In this document: piece by piece, positions 1 through 9,900 of the stretch
Numbering within the stretch: the first letter of the stretch is position 1
Layout of the letters: every line of letters starts with the position of its first letter
Source of the DNA: Candidatus Vicinibacter affinis
GTDB lineage: Bacteria; Bacteroidota; Bacteroidia; Chitinophagales; Saprospiraceae
Direction of reading: 5' to 3'
DNA length: 64,000 bases
NCBI GenBank assembly: GCA_016714365.1
Contig: JADJNH010000005.1
Location: 636,501 to 700,500 of the forward strand
Notes under the pieces: generated by a model
What the model saw: the letters and a program-made list of their open reading frames with translations, nothing else
Databases searched by the model: none
Told to the model about the DNA's origin: nothing
Position numbers and translations under genes: made by a program

Positions 1-1
1 T

Positions 2-733
2 GGACTTCAAGGATTCTTAAATCTTGTATTTGGGGGTCACCATTACATTTATGTGACCAAGCAAAAATACGATTCATGTACTGCGCTTAGAAATAGATTA
101 TCTAATCCTACAAATACAAACATGAGTTTCGCCATCCGGGAAATTACCTGGTGTACCATGCCTTTAATGTTTGAAAAGACAAGTTTACTTCCGTTAGGTA
201 AAGAAGCCACAGGATTAATTCCAAACGATGTTACTTTTAGATTAAGAGTGGATAATCCATACCAGGTTTCTTATGGAACCAATGAGAATTTTGGTCACAA
301 TTTATATCGGTTTAAGATTGAAGGAAAACAAGCTGATTTGGTTTCAACAAAAGAAGCATATGAAAATGCTTTGGACGACGTTAACGTTGTACCGAATCCT
401 TACTACGGATTCTCTAATTACGAGTCTGGACAATTTAGTAATGTAGTCAAAATAACCAACGTTCCTCCGAAGTGTCAGGTTACCATTTATTCTATTGATG
501 GGAAGTTCATCAAAGAATACAACCGTGATGAAAAGCCGGTTAAAATTGTAAGTGGCAGAGGAATAACAGAAAGACAAATTGGGCCAGATATTGAGTGGGA
601 TTTGACTAATTTCAGAGGTATTCCGGTGAGTAGTGGTGCTTATCTGATTTACATCAGGCAACCTGATACGGGTGCTGAGAGGATTGTGAAATGGTTTGGT
701 GTAGCGAGAAAATTTGACCCATCTGGATTATAA
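2..733 (+). CDS. C-terminal part of a large secreted protein with T9SS-type C-terminal domain (5' end outside window)
   Basis: The reading frame is open from the first complete codon, so this is the 3' end of a longer gene; a GTG at 53 is internal and not a credible start. The last ~110 residues resemble a type IX secretion C-terminal sorting domain: a VVPNPYYGFSNYESG motif, then beta-strand-like segments such as CQVTIYSIDGKFIKEY, then the GVPVSSGAYLIYI-like turn (here GIPVSSGAYLIYI). In the family, this domain directs export by the T9SS. Unlike standard type A domains it runs on past the usual end and finishes KWFGVARKFDPSGL. It is followed after a 9-bp hairpin by a PorV/PorQ-family gene, which suggests the two act together at the cell surface (inference). 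The function of the missing N-terminal part cannot be told. Confidence 0.75.
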   Translation, partial: GLQGFLNLVFGGHHYIYVTKQKYDSCTALRNRLSNPTNTNMSFAIREITWCTMPLMFEKTSLLPLGKEATGLIPNDVTFRLRVDNPYQVSYGTNENFGHNLYRFKIEGKQADLVSTKEAYENALDDVNVVPNPYYGFSNYESGQFSNVVKITNVPPKCQVTIYSIDGKFIKEYNRDEKPVKIVSGRGITERQIGPDIEWDLTNFRGIPVSSGAYLIYIRQPDTGAERIVKWFGVARKFDPSGL

Positions 734-744
734 AATTTTTAAGT

Positions 745-770
745 GAGAGTCTGTTGAAAGGCAGACTCTC
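745..770 (+). other. Perfect 9-bp intergenic stem-loop
   Basis: GAGAGTCTG (745-753) and CAGACTCTC (762-770) pair perfectly around an 8-nt loop, 12 bp after the upstream stop codon. No T-run follows, so it is not a classical intrinsic terminator. It may be an mRNA 3'-end or processing element between the surface-protein gene and the PorV/PorQ gene. Confidence 0.6.
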
Positions 771-799
771 GCCTTCATAAATATTAAAAAGAAAGCGAT

Positions 800-1840
800 A
801 TGAATAAATTTTTACCATATGTGATTTTAAGCTTCCTTGTTTTAACGGTGGAAGTTCTTTTTGCCGGAAATCCTGACAGGCAGGGAGAAGCAGGTGCTTA
901 TGAACTATTAATTAATCCATGGGCAAGAGGATCTGCCATGAATAGTCTCAATGCTTCTTATGTAAAGGGTGTTGAAGCTTTGAGGGTAAATGTCTCGGGA
1001 CTTGGAAGAATAAAACACTCTCAAGCTCTTGCCGGGCATACCAGATGGCTTGTTCCAAGTGGGGTGACCGTTAATTCATTTGGTTATGCCACTAAAGTGG
1101 GAAAAAATGGTGCCATAGGGATTGAGCTTATGTCATTGAGTTTTGGTGACATAAAAGTGACGACCACTACAGCCCCAGAGGGTACAGGAGCTACATACAG
1201 CCCTAATTTTTTCAACTTAGGAGTTGGTTATTCGCATAATTTTGGCGAGAAGGTGTCTGTTGGTATTTTAGTGCGAGGTGTATCTGAAAGTATTCAAGAT
1301 CTAAGTGCATTTGGCTTTGCCATTGATGGTGGAGTGCAATATGTAACCGGTCCGGAAAATAATTTTCACCTGGGAATTGCCATTCGAAATGTTGGAAGTC
1401 CAATGAGATTCGGTGGTGAAGGATTGTCCACGCAATTGACAAGCCCTGAAAATACTGCTTTGACTTATGATGTTCGATTGTCAAATTTTGAGCTCCCATC
1501 TTTGTTACACTTAGGTTTGTCTTACGATTTTATTTTCAGTAATCTATTGACTGTCAGTCCTGTGGCTAATTTTACTTCAAACTCTTTTGGTCGGGATGTT
1601 ATTGGTGCGGGTGCTGAATTGACGATAAAAGATATTTTTGGAGTAAGGGCTTCCTATGTTTATGAAATTGGTGATGCCGCTGGCGCCGGAGATGGTGCTT
1701 ATACGGGTTTAGGCGCTGGTGTAAGTATAAATATACCTATGGACAAGAAGGGTAATAATATACTTGCAGTTGATTATGGTTACCGACCAACCAATCCGTT
1801 TTCCGGGACGCATAATATTGGGCTTGGCTTGAATTTTTAA
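800..1840 (+). CDS. PorV/PorQ-family outer-membrane beta-barrel protein
   Basis: 346 residues with an N-terminal signal peptide (hydrophobic run, then VLFAG). The mature start GEAGAYELLINPWARGSAMN is typical of the PorV/PorQ (UPF0164-like) family, in which a conserved Gly-Ala-rich early segment leads into a barrel of about 14 strands. The rest alternates hydrophobic and polar residues with many Gly and aromatic residues and ends in F (IGLGLNF), as outer-membrane barrels do. In T9SS organisms PorV shuttles cargo to the attachment complex and PorQ works with PorZ; which role applies here cannot be told from sequence alone. It lies directly downstream of a T9SS cargo-like gene and upstream of a strong terminator, so the two probably form one unit. 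ATG at 800. Confidence 0.8.
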   Translation: MNKFLPYVILSFLVLTVEVLFAGNPDRQGEAGAYELLINPWARGSAMNSLNASYVKGVEALRVNVSGLGRIKHSQALAGHTRWLVPSGVTVNSFGYATKVGKNGAIGIELMSLSFGDIKVTTTTAPEGTGATYSPNFFNLGVGYSHNFGEKVSVGILVRGVSESIQDLSAFGFAIDGGVQYVTGPENNFHLGIAIRNVGSPMRFGGEGLSTQLTSPENTALTYDVRLSNFELPSLLHLGLSYDFIFSNLLTVSPVANFTSNSFGRDVIGAGAELTIKDIFGVRASYVYEIGDAAGAGDGAYTGLGAGVSINIPMDKKGNNILAVDYGYRPTNPFSGTHNIGLGLNF

Positions 1841-1899
1841 ATCTAATTGGAAACTTAACGAGACTTTAAATCGTTATCTAATAACTTATTTATACAGCT

Positions 1900-1940
1900 A
1901 AAGAACGTTTCCTTATACGAGGGGCGTTCTTTCGTTTTTT
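1900..1940 (+). terminator. Intrinsic terminator after the PorV/PorQ gene
   Basis: AAAGAACG (1900-1907) pairs with CGTTCTTT (1925-1932). A CG and then six Ts (1935-1940) follow. It sits 60 bp past the PorV/PorQ stop and 20 bp before greA, so it separates the two units. Confidence 0.75.
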
Positions 1941-1960
1941 ATTTAGCAAACAAAATCCTC

Positions 1961-2434
1961 ATGACAACATTGAATTATTTAACTCAGGAAGGGTACGATA
2001 GAATGAAGATTGAATTGGATCATCTTAAAACCGTTGGCCGGCAAGATGTCGCAAAAGCGATTTCTGAAGCCAGGGAAAAAGGGGATTTATCTGAAAATGC
2101 AGAATACCATGCTGCAAAGGATGCCCAAGGAATGCTTGAGTTGAAAATCAACGAGCTTGAAAAGAAGTTGATGAATGTGAGAATCATCGACGAAAGTTCT
2201 ATAGACACATCAAAAGTGGTTTTAATGACCAATGTGCGTTTACTAAATCATAAAGTGAATAAAGAAATTATTTACAAAATAGTTTCTGAGGCCGAGTCCG
2301 ACATTAAAGCAAGTAAGATATCTGCAAGCTCACCCATAGGGCAAGGATTGTTAGGGAAGAAGGTGGGAGACAAGGCTTCTATCGAAACTCCCGGAGGAAC
2401 CATGGTTTTAGAAATTTTGGAAATTACTGCCTGA
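1961..2434 (+). CDS. greA: Transcription elongation factor GreA
   Basis: 157 residues, the usual GreA length (~158). It rescues backtracked RNA polymerase by inserting a coiled coil into the secondary channel and stimulating cleavage of the nascent RNA. The N-terminal coiled coil carries the expected acidic tip in KGDLSENAEYHAAKDAQ (around residues 43-59). The C-terminal FKBP-like domain is recognisable from SPIGQGLLGKKVGDKASI and the ending PGGTMVLEILEI. The ATG at 1961 is the first codon after a terminator. The stop overlaps the start of the HIT gene by one base (TGATG), which implies translational coupling. Confidence 0.96.
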   Translation: MTTLNYLTQEGYDRMKIELDHLKTVGRQDVAKAISEAREKGDLSENAEYHAAKDAQGMLELKINELEKKLMNVRIIDESSIDTSKVVLMTNVRLLNHKVNKEIIYKIVSEAESDIKASKISASSPIGQGLLGKKVGDKASIETPGGTMVLEILEITA

Positions 2435-2844
2435 TGTCCAGTATATTTTCAAGAATTATAGCTGGTGAAATTCCCTGCTACAAGGTTGCTGAAACTAAAA
2501 ATTGTTTTGCATTTCTTGATGTGAAACCTCTTACAAAAGGCCATGTTTTGGTAGTTCCAAAAACTGAAATTGATTATTATTTTGATATCGAAGAAGGGCT
2601 TTTTATTGAAATGAATCTTTTTGCAAAGGATTTGGCAAAGTCCATCGCTTCAGTAGTCCCATGTATTAAAGTTGGTGTAGCTGTGATTGGGCTGGAGGTT
2701 GCTCACGCTCATATTCATTTGGTCCCATTAAATAAAATCAGTGATTTAAATTTTAGCAATCCAAGAGTTGAAATCAATCAAGAAGAAATGATTTCAACTG
2801 CTACCGCTATTGCGATGGCATATGCGAATAATACTAAAAACTAA
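2434..2844 (+). CDS. HIT-family nucleotide hydrolase
   Basis: 136 residues, normal for a bacterial HIT protein. It begins SSIFSRIIAGEIPCYKVAET, the typical start of the Hint/HinT branch, and has the catalytic histidine triad as HAHIHLVP (around residues 90-97). HIT proteins hydrolyse nucleoside phosphoramidates and related adenylylated substrates; the physiological substrate is not predictable. Its first base is shared with the greA stop. It runs convergently into the aminotransferase gene with one base between the stop codons. Confidence 0.93.
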   Translation: MSSIFSRIIAGEIPCYKVAETKNCFAFLDVKPLTKGHVLVVPKTEIDYYFDIEEGLFIEMNLFAKDLAKSIASVVPCIKVGVAVIGLEVAHAHIHLVPLNKISDLNFSNPRVEINQEEMISTATAIAMAYANNTKN

Positions 2845-2845
2845 T

Positions 2846-4336
2846 TCATTGTTTTGAATACAGGTGTTTTGGATTAAACCAATCCTTCACTTTTTGGCCT
2901 ATCCATTGATCTTCAGTTGGGTCTTTAAATGAAATTTCATTTCGTTTTAAATCAAGTGTATAATCTTTTGCCCACTCTAAATGATGCTGACTTAATTCTT
3001 TAAGACATTTGATAACGAATTTAACTTCCTCATTTGTATTAGTGGGATGAAGAGATAATCTGATCCATCCAGCCTTAGAAGAATAGTCACCAGCGTTGAT
3101 CATTTCTGTAACTATTTTGGAATATTCCTTATCAATGTTCAAAATATAATGGCCATAGGTTCCTGCACAGGAACAACCTCCCCTCACTTGAATTCCGAAT
3201 CGATCATTTAGCATTTTAACCCCAAGGTTGTAATGAAGCCCTTCAATGTAAAATGAGACTACACAAAGTCTATCTTTATGTTTGGCTTCTAGAATATTGA
3301 AGCCTTCAATCCCATTTAATTCAGACCACAACATATCTACAATTTCCTGTTCTCTTTTCTTTATGTTTTGAACACCCATTTCTTCCTTTAGCTTAATGCA
3401 TAAAGCGGTTCTGATTGTTTGAAGAAATGCAGGTGTTCCCCCATCTTCTCTTGATTCAATGTCATCAAGATATTTATGCTCTCCCCAAGGATTGGTCCAA
3501 TCAACCGTTCCTCCTCCAGGGTTATCGGGGATTTTATTTTGATATAATTTCTTATTGAAAATTATAATCCCTGTTGATCCGGGGCCACCCAAGAATTTAT
3601 GCGGGGAGAAATAAATTGCATCAAGATATTCATCAGGTTCAATGGGATGCATATTGATTTCAACATAGGGGGCACTGCAAGCAAAATCTACAAAACAATA
3701 ACCGCCGGCAGCATGGATCATAGCTGCTATTTTGTGATAAGGAGTAAAGATTCCAGTAACATTAGAGCACGATGTAACGGCAGCAAATTTTACTTTCCGG
3801 GATTTATATTTGTCTAAAAGCAATTGGAAATACTCAAGATCAACTAAACCATTTGAATCTGGTTGGATTATTTCAACATCCGCAATGGTCTCTAACCAAC
3901 TGGTTTGATTGGAATGATGTTCCATATGGGTAATGAATACAACAGGTCTTTCTGATTCAGTTAAATTTATTTGGTCTTTAAATTTTTCATGCAACCTTAG
4001 TCCTAGTATCCGTTGAAATTTGTTCACTACCCCTGTCATCCCGGAGTATGAAGAAATAATCAAATCTTCTGATGATGCATTTACATGTTTTTTAATAATG
4101 TGTAAAGCTTGATGGTAGGCTTCGGTCATTGCTTTGCCGGTACTGTTTGTTTCAGTATGTGTGTTGGCTACAAAAGGATAGATATTTTCCTTCAGATGTT
4201 CTTCAATTGGACTGTACATTCTGCCACTTGCAGTCCAATCTGCATATAATAGTTTTAATTCGTTTGAAAAAGGACTCTGAATAATTTGATTAATTCCAAT
4301 TATTCCTTTTCTGAATTGTTTAAAATACTCCTCCAT
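2846..4336 (-). CDS. Class V aminotransferase (cysteine-desulfurase-like PLP enzyme)
   Basis: 496 residues, longer than IscS/SufS (~400). It has a PLP-dependent class V fold: ITHMEHHSNQTSW resembles the VEHHSN substrate and cofactor region of SufS-like enzymes, VDFACSAPY holds the PLP-binding Asp, and FSPHKFLGGPGSTG contains the Schiff-base Lys. A Cys-rich loop, RGGCSCAGTYGHY, lies where desulfurases carry the catalytic Cys. I see no suf or isc partner genes nearby, so an iron-sulphur role is not supported by context. A selenocysteine lyase or another amino-acid-processing role is possible. ATG at 4336. Confidence 0.85.
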   Translation of the reverse strand: MEEYFKQFRKGIIGINQIIQSPFSNELKLLYADWTASGRMYSPIEEHLKENIYPFVANTHTETNSTGKAMTEAYHQALHIIKKHVNASSEDLIISSYSGMTGVVNKFQRILGLRLHEKFKDQINLTESERPVVFITHMEHHSNQTSWLETIADVEIIQPDSNGLVDLEYFQLLLDKYKSRKVKFAAVTSCSNVTGIFTPYHKIAAMIHAAGGYCFVDFACSAPYVEINMHPIEPDEYLDAIYFSPHKFLGGPGSTGIIIFNKKLYQNKIPDNPGGGTVDWTNPWGEHKYLDDIESREDGGTPAFLQTIRTALCIKLKEEMGVQNIKKREQEIVDMLWSELNGIEGFNILEAKHKDRLCVVSFYIEGLHYNLGVKMLNDRFGIQVRGGCSCAGTYGHYILNIDKEYSKIVTEMINAGDYSSKAGWIRLSLHPTNTNEEVKFVIKCLKELSQHHLEWAKDYTLDLKRNEISFKDPTEDQWIGQKVKDWFNPKHLYSKQ

Positions 4337-4414
4337 CAGACAAAGCTAAGGAGAATTAAATTCAGGTTTATGACTTCGAGTACGTAAATTTTAAGATTAA
4401 ATGTACTGGATTTT

Positions 4415-6325
4415 TTATGAGACTAATTCTTCCTGGATTTCAGCACCCACATTTAAGGTGTCCATCTCATCCGGTTTTAACTGGTCGATATCTACCCTGA
4501 GATTTCCGATAATGAAATCCTGACGTTCCGGAGTGTTTTTCCCCATATAATATCCCAAAATGGTTTCGATATGACTGTCCTCATTTAAGATAACCGGTTC
4601 CAATCTTATATCCGGCCCTATGAAGTTTCCAAACTCTTCCGGACTAATTTCACCTAATCCTTTAAATCGGGTAATTTCTGCTTTTCCACGTAAGTTTTTT
4701 ATCGCCTCTTGCTTCTCTTTTTCTGAGTAGCAATAAAATGTTTGTCTTTTATCTCTTACCCTGAAAAGGGGAGTTTCCAATATAAACAGATGTCCATTTC
4801 TTACTAACTCTGGAAAGAACTGCAGAAAAAAGGTCAGTAAAAGTAGTCGAATATGCATTCCATCTACGTCTGCATCTGTTGCAATCACCACTTTGTTAAA
4901 TCTTAAGTTTTCTATACCATCTTCTATGTCCAAGGCATGTTGCAGAAGATTAAGTTCTTCATTTTCGTAGACAATTTTCTTTGTCATTCCAAAACAATTC
5001 AAAGGTTTCCCTCGCAATGAAAAAACCGCTTGAGATTCTACGTTTCTTGATTTTGTAATAGATCCACTTGCGGAATCACCTTCTGTGATAAAGAGGGTGG
5101 AATTGTCTCTGATTTCTGATTTCATTTTAGCATCTGTGAGGTGTACTCTGCAGTCTCTAAGTTTTTTATTGTGAAGATTTGCTTTTTTGGCTCTTTGATT
5201 TGCCAGTTTTTTAATTCCTGCTATTTCTTTTCGTTCACGTTCGGATTGAAGAATTCTACTCAGCATTTCTTTAGCAGTATCTGGAGTTTTATGCAGATAG
5301 TTGTTTAATTCCTTGCTGATGAAATCCATGATAAATGACCTTAAGGATGCACCTTCAGGTGAAATGGTCGTAGATCCCAATTTTGTTTTGGTCTGAGATT
5401 CAAAAACGGGTTCCTCAATACGAACAGAAACAGCTCCAATGATTCCTGTATGTATGTCTTTAACATCAAAATCTTTTTTATAAAATTCCCGAACCGTTTT
5501 AACGATTGCTTCTCGAAAATAATTTAAGTGAGTACCACCCTGGGAAGTATACTGACCATTCACAAAGCTGTAATACTGTTCACCGTATTGAAGCCCATGT
5601 GTAATAACCACTTCAATGTCATCCCCTTTTAAGTGAATCAACGGATAGTGGATAGTTTCCCCATCTGTTCTTCGCTCGAGCATATCCTTTAGTCCGTTTT
5701 TGGAAACGTATGTTTTATTGAGATAATGTATTCTCAATCCTGCATTCAAATAGGCATAATGCCAAATTCTGCTTTCAATGAATTCATGAATAAATCTGAA
5801 TTTTGTGAAAATTTTTTCATCAGGTCTGAAAATAATGGTTGTTCCGTTGGGCTCATCCACTGATTTAAGATTATAATCTTTAGTAAGATTACCATAACTA
5901 AATTCAGCTGCTTTACATTTCCCTTCTCTAACAGATTGAACCTTAAAATAGGAAGACAGTGCATTAACTGCTTTCGTTCCAACTCCGTTTAATCCAACGG
6001 ATTTTTTAAAAGCTTTAGAATCGTATTTTCCTCCGGTATTTATTTGTGAAACGCATTCGATCACTTTCCCTAATGGAATACCTCTTCCATAGTCTCTAAC
6101 GGTCACTAAACCATCAGTAATCTCAATGTCTACTTCCCTGCCAAAACCCATAACATACTCATCAATGCAGTTGTCGATAACTTCTTTTAAGAGGATGTAA
6201 ATTCCATCATCAATACTACTGCCATCTCCGAGCTTACCGATGTACATCCCGGGTCTAAGTCTTATATGTTCTTTCCAATCAAGTGATCGGATGTTTTCTT
6301 CGGTATAACTGTTTTGCAGTGCCAT
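4415..6325 (-). CDS. parE: DNA topoisomerase IV subunit B
   Basis: 636 residues, the ParE length. It is the ATPase subunit of topoisomerase IV, which decatenates chromosomes with ParC. The GHKL ATPase domain has LRPGMYIG, the Asn-containing EVIDNCIDEY, DYGRGIPLG and GLNGVGTKAVNALS. The transducer is followed by the TOPRIM domain with EGDSASGS (acidic metal ligand) and DADVDGMHI. The C-terminus has FKGLGEISPEEFG. SLDWKEHIRLRPGMYIGKLG is the ParE rather than GyrB version. The usual partner parC is not adjacent: the next gene downstream is an aminotransferase. ATG at 6325. Confidence 0.93.
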   Translation of the reverse strand: MALQNSYTEENIRSLDWKEHIRLRPGMYIGKLGDGSSIDDGIYILLKEVIDNCIDEYVMGFGREVDIEITDGLVTVRDYGRGIPLGKVIECVSQINTGGKYDSKAFKKSVGLNGVGTKAVNALSSYFKVQSVREGKCKAAEFSYGNLTKDYNLKSVDEPNGTTIIFRPDEKIFTKFRFIHEFIESRIWHYAYLNAGLRIHYLNKTYVSKNGLKDMLERRTDGETIHYPLIHLKGDDIEVVITHGLQYGEQYYSFVNGQYTSQGGTHLNYFREAIVKTVREFYKKDFDVKDIHTGIIGAVSVRIEEPVFESQTKTKLGSTTISPEGASLRSFIMDFISKELNNYLHKTPDTAKEMLSRILQSERERKEIAGIKKLANQRAKKANLHNKKLRDCRVHLTDAKMKSEIRDNSTLFITEGDSASGSITKSRNVESQAVFSLRGKPLNCFGMTKKIVYENEELNLLQHALDIEDGIENLRFNKVVIATDADVDGMHIRLLLLTFFLQFFPELVRNGHLFILETPLFRVRDKRQTFYCYSEKEKQEAIKNLRGKAEITRFKGLGEISPEEFGNFIGPDIRLEPVILNEDSHIETILGYYMGKNTPERQDFIIGNLRVDIDQLKPDEMDTLNVGAEIQEELVS

Positions 6326-6456
6326 ATTACTTACAATTAAAACTGTAAATATAGTACATATTATAATATTATTTAATTTGAAATCAGTTTGGTAGTTTTA
6401 TAAAATAATTGGATGAAATTGCAGAACCTAATTACTTGACCATGTACTTTTGATCT

Positions 6457-6840
6457 ATGGCTAAATCAATAGATTCTGTTATTGAGTTGAATCAACTCGA
6501 ATTTTATGTCAGACATGGTGTTTACCCTTTGGAGAAAGAAGTAAGACAAACTTTTAAAGTTGATTTAAAATTAACAATTGAGCTTCCAGCAAAACAAAGA
6601 GTAACTCTTAATGAAACGGTTGATTACACAAAAGTCTATTCGGTGGTTGCAGAAATTATGGAAATTCCGGAAGAACTATTGGAAAATCTAATCTTGAAAA
6701 TTTTGGATGCCATTTTTGATAGATTCAAACCAGTCCTTTCATGCAGTTGCAGGATAGAAAAATTTCCCCAATTGGGAGGACGGGGTTCTGTGGCATTATG
6801 TCTTAGCCAGAAAAGAAATTTTAACGGCAATGAAATTTAA
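6457..6840 (+). CDS. folB: Dihydroneopterin aldolase
   Basis: 127 residues, typical for FolB (~120). It converts 7,8-dihydroneopterin to 6-hydroxymethyl-dihydropterin in folate synthesis. Family landmarks are EFYVRHGVYPLEKE near the N-terminus with the substrate-binding Glu, ETVDYTKVY in the middle, and a C-terminal catalytic Lys in RIEKFPQLGG. No other folate genes are next to it. A TACTTTTG sequence at 6445-6452 fits the Bacteroidota -7 element but ends only 4 bp before the ATG, so if used the message would be nearly leaderless. Confidence 0.9.
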   Translation: MAKSIDSVIELNQLEFYVRHGVYPLEKEVRQTFKVDLKLTIELPAKQRVTLNETVDYTKVYSVVAEIMEIPEELLENLILKILDAIFDRFKPVLSCSCRIEKFPQLGGRGSVALCLSQKRNFNGNEI

Positions 6841-6953
6841 GGGCTTTGGACAAATTTTAAAATAGAATTATTAGTTGGTTAATTGCCAAAGTCCGGAATT
6901 AAGATTAAACCAAATAGCCCAATAAAAGTTATATTTTTGTAAAAAATTATAAA

Positions 6954-9900
6954 ATGGCAAATAAATTATTTTTTTCTTGTTTATCAATGTTCTTGTTTTT
7001 TGGGTTAGAAGCTCAGTCATCCAACACAATTATAGCCAGAAACCCAACAAACGGTTATTTGTCCTCTATAACGGTACCACAAGGTGATGATATTGAGCAA
7101 AAGTATTTTTTTCAAATATTTGAAAAAACCCTTGGCCTAAATCAGGAGTCTACTATGAAATTAAGTGCAGAAACAAGGGATCAATATGGAATGAGTCACT
7201 TCAGGTATAAACAATATTACAAAGGTTATCCGGTCTATGGAGCAGATTATATCCTTCATGGGAAGAAAGATAAAATTGACCATGCACAAGGGCTTATAAT
7301 TCCAGAAATTGATTTCAATCCGTTGGTAGCAATTTCTAGTATTGAAGCAACAAAAATAGCCCATGGCAAGATGTCAAATGGAGCGTTGGCTAATTTGCAT
7401 AATGATGGACATAAATCTGAGAATTCAATAAATCAACTTGTCGTGATCAATTCTCTTTATCCGTTTGCAGGTGGTGATATGAAATTGGCTTATCTGGTTG
7501 AACTTCATTCTTACGAGCCATTGGAATTTAAGAAGTTTTTCATCGACGCTCATACAGGTGAAGTAATCCATGAATTCAATACATTAATGACTTGTTTTGG
7601 AGAAAAGGGTACCATGGAAACATTGTATCACGGCTCAAGAGAAGTACTTACCGAAAAAGAAGGAGATAACTTTGTAACCAAGGACCTATCTAGAGGGAAA
7701 GGGATTATAGTTAAAAGTGTAAATGGTAAAGTATATTCAGATTCTGATAACATTTGGGAAGCAGGGTCTGTAGAGCAAAAGAATGGTGCTTTCGATTTAT
7801 TCTGGGGCGCTCAAAGCACTTATGACTTTTATAAAAGTAAGTTGTCCCGAGCCAGCGTAGATGGAAATGATATGCAGATCAATGCAATCTTGTTGGATTC
7901 AGGAGCCTATAACAATGCTTTTTGGGATGGAACCATTAGAACAATAAATTTTGGATTAGGGGATAACAAAACCTTTAAAACTTTTACCGCACTAGATGTT
8001 GTGGGTCATGAATTAACGCATGGCGTTACCCAATTTTCCGCAGGTTTAGAGTACCTCTATGAGTCAGGTGCAATGAATGAAGCCTTTAGCGATATTTTTG
8101 GTAAATCCGTTGAGTATTATTATGATCAACAAAGTTTTAATTGGCTAATAGGGGGTAAAGTCACCGTAAATCCTAATTCTGCATTGAGAAGTATGGAAGA
8201 TCCAAACCGTTTTAGCAACCCAAAATTGTATAAAGGGCGTTTTTGGGTTACGGGTTCTTCAGATAACGGCGGCGTACATTCTAATAGCGGAGTATTAAAT
8301 TATTGGTTTTACCTATTGAGTAATGGAGGAACAGGTAAGAATGAATTAAATAAAGATTTTGCTGTAGAGAAAATGGGTTTTGATACCTCTATTATTGTCG
8401 CATATAACCTGTTAACCAATTATTTAACTCCTACGTCTACCTACCTTGAAGCAAAAGAGGCATGTATGAAAATGGTAGCGTCATGGTGGGGTATTTGTTC
8501 GCCGGCGTATAATAATGTGGCAGAAGCCTGGAAAGCAGTAGGACTGGGTAACAGTCCGCTTGATAATGACCTTCAGATATTTAATGACCGGAATGGGTTA
8601 TTGGCCTGCAAGGACGGACTCTTTACGCTGGAGTCACGGATTGTTAACAACAGCTGTACACAAAAAATTCTTGCCGGGGAAGAACTGGAACTGAGTTATA
8701 AGTTGGAAAATTTACCTGAGGTAAAAGAAATTTTAAAACTAAATCAGGATTTAAATCCGGGAGACCACATTGTATATACTTTTTCACAGAATCCGGTCAT
8801 CACCAAACCAGGAAACTCAAGAATAGCCGTTTCTATCAACCTCCTTAATGACAGTGACACAAGCAACAACAAATACAATATCTTGGTTTCACGAAGTCCA
8901 AATAATTCGGATCATGACTTCTCCATCAACCGTCTCAGCCTTATTGGTTCAGCTTGTCCAACAGGTGACCTTCGCTATACCGGATCACTCATTGCAAATT
9001 ACACCGGTTGTTCAGTGGTGCCTGCCTTTAGTGACTTTATGCTTGAATTGAAGTTTGGTGATAGTTTGGTCGCTTATAATTTTAAAAACCGAACTTCAGT
9101 TTACCCAAATGGCACTCTACGGGATCAGGGATTGGTTATTCCTAGAAATTTTCTTGGAATTAAAAAAGTTGAAGCAAGATTGATTTGGCAAAAAGACACC
9201 GTATTAACTAATAATAAGACCAACTTTCAAATAGTATTTATTGATTATACAGGTAAAGGCGAGGTTGAAAGTTTCTCTAATGGCAAGTATGATTCAACGC
9301 GAGTGCAGATTTTTTCAGATTCCTTTTCAAGAGTGGGCATAAATACCCAAACTGTATTAAATTCATCGGCCTTTGTAACCACCGGATCAGATGTATTCAA
9401 TTCAGTAGGTAATTTTATCCCGGTAAGTGCAACTGATCCAAATACTTTTATTCGAGTGAACCCAAAGTTTACATCAACTCTCTATTTATGTGCAGATATT
9501 GGCGCCCTTGTCAAACCAATTCTCAGGTTTAAACTAATTCAGAAATTAGGTACAGTTAATTATGATTCAATGGGTCTTAATCCAAAATTAGCAGCATTTA
9601 CAAGAGTAAGTTTCAAGGACAGATCTGGTGGACCACTTGGAGTAGTGTTTTATCAATTAGCCGAGAAGGTGCAAAATGTAAATCAAATACAGGTGGAAAT
9701 ACCAATTGGTACGCATCAAATTGAGATAACCAATCTTTGCTTAAATGGGGCTATTGATCCGGTTAGTGGAGAAATATCATTAGAGAATGATATTGTGGTC
9801 CTAGATGATGTAGTGATTGATGAGTTAATAACCTCAGTTGAAGATCCACAGGTAGCAGACCTTTTATTAGTCCCCAACCCGACCAACGGTGCTATGGTAC

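Noticed and set aside
6840..6905. Hairpin GGGCTTTGG / CCAAAGTCC after folB
   Set aside because: It needs a G-U pair and a long loop and lacks a T-run; too weak to call a terminator.
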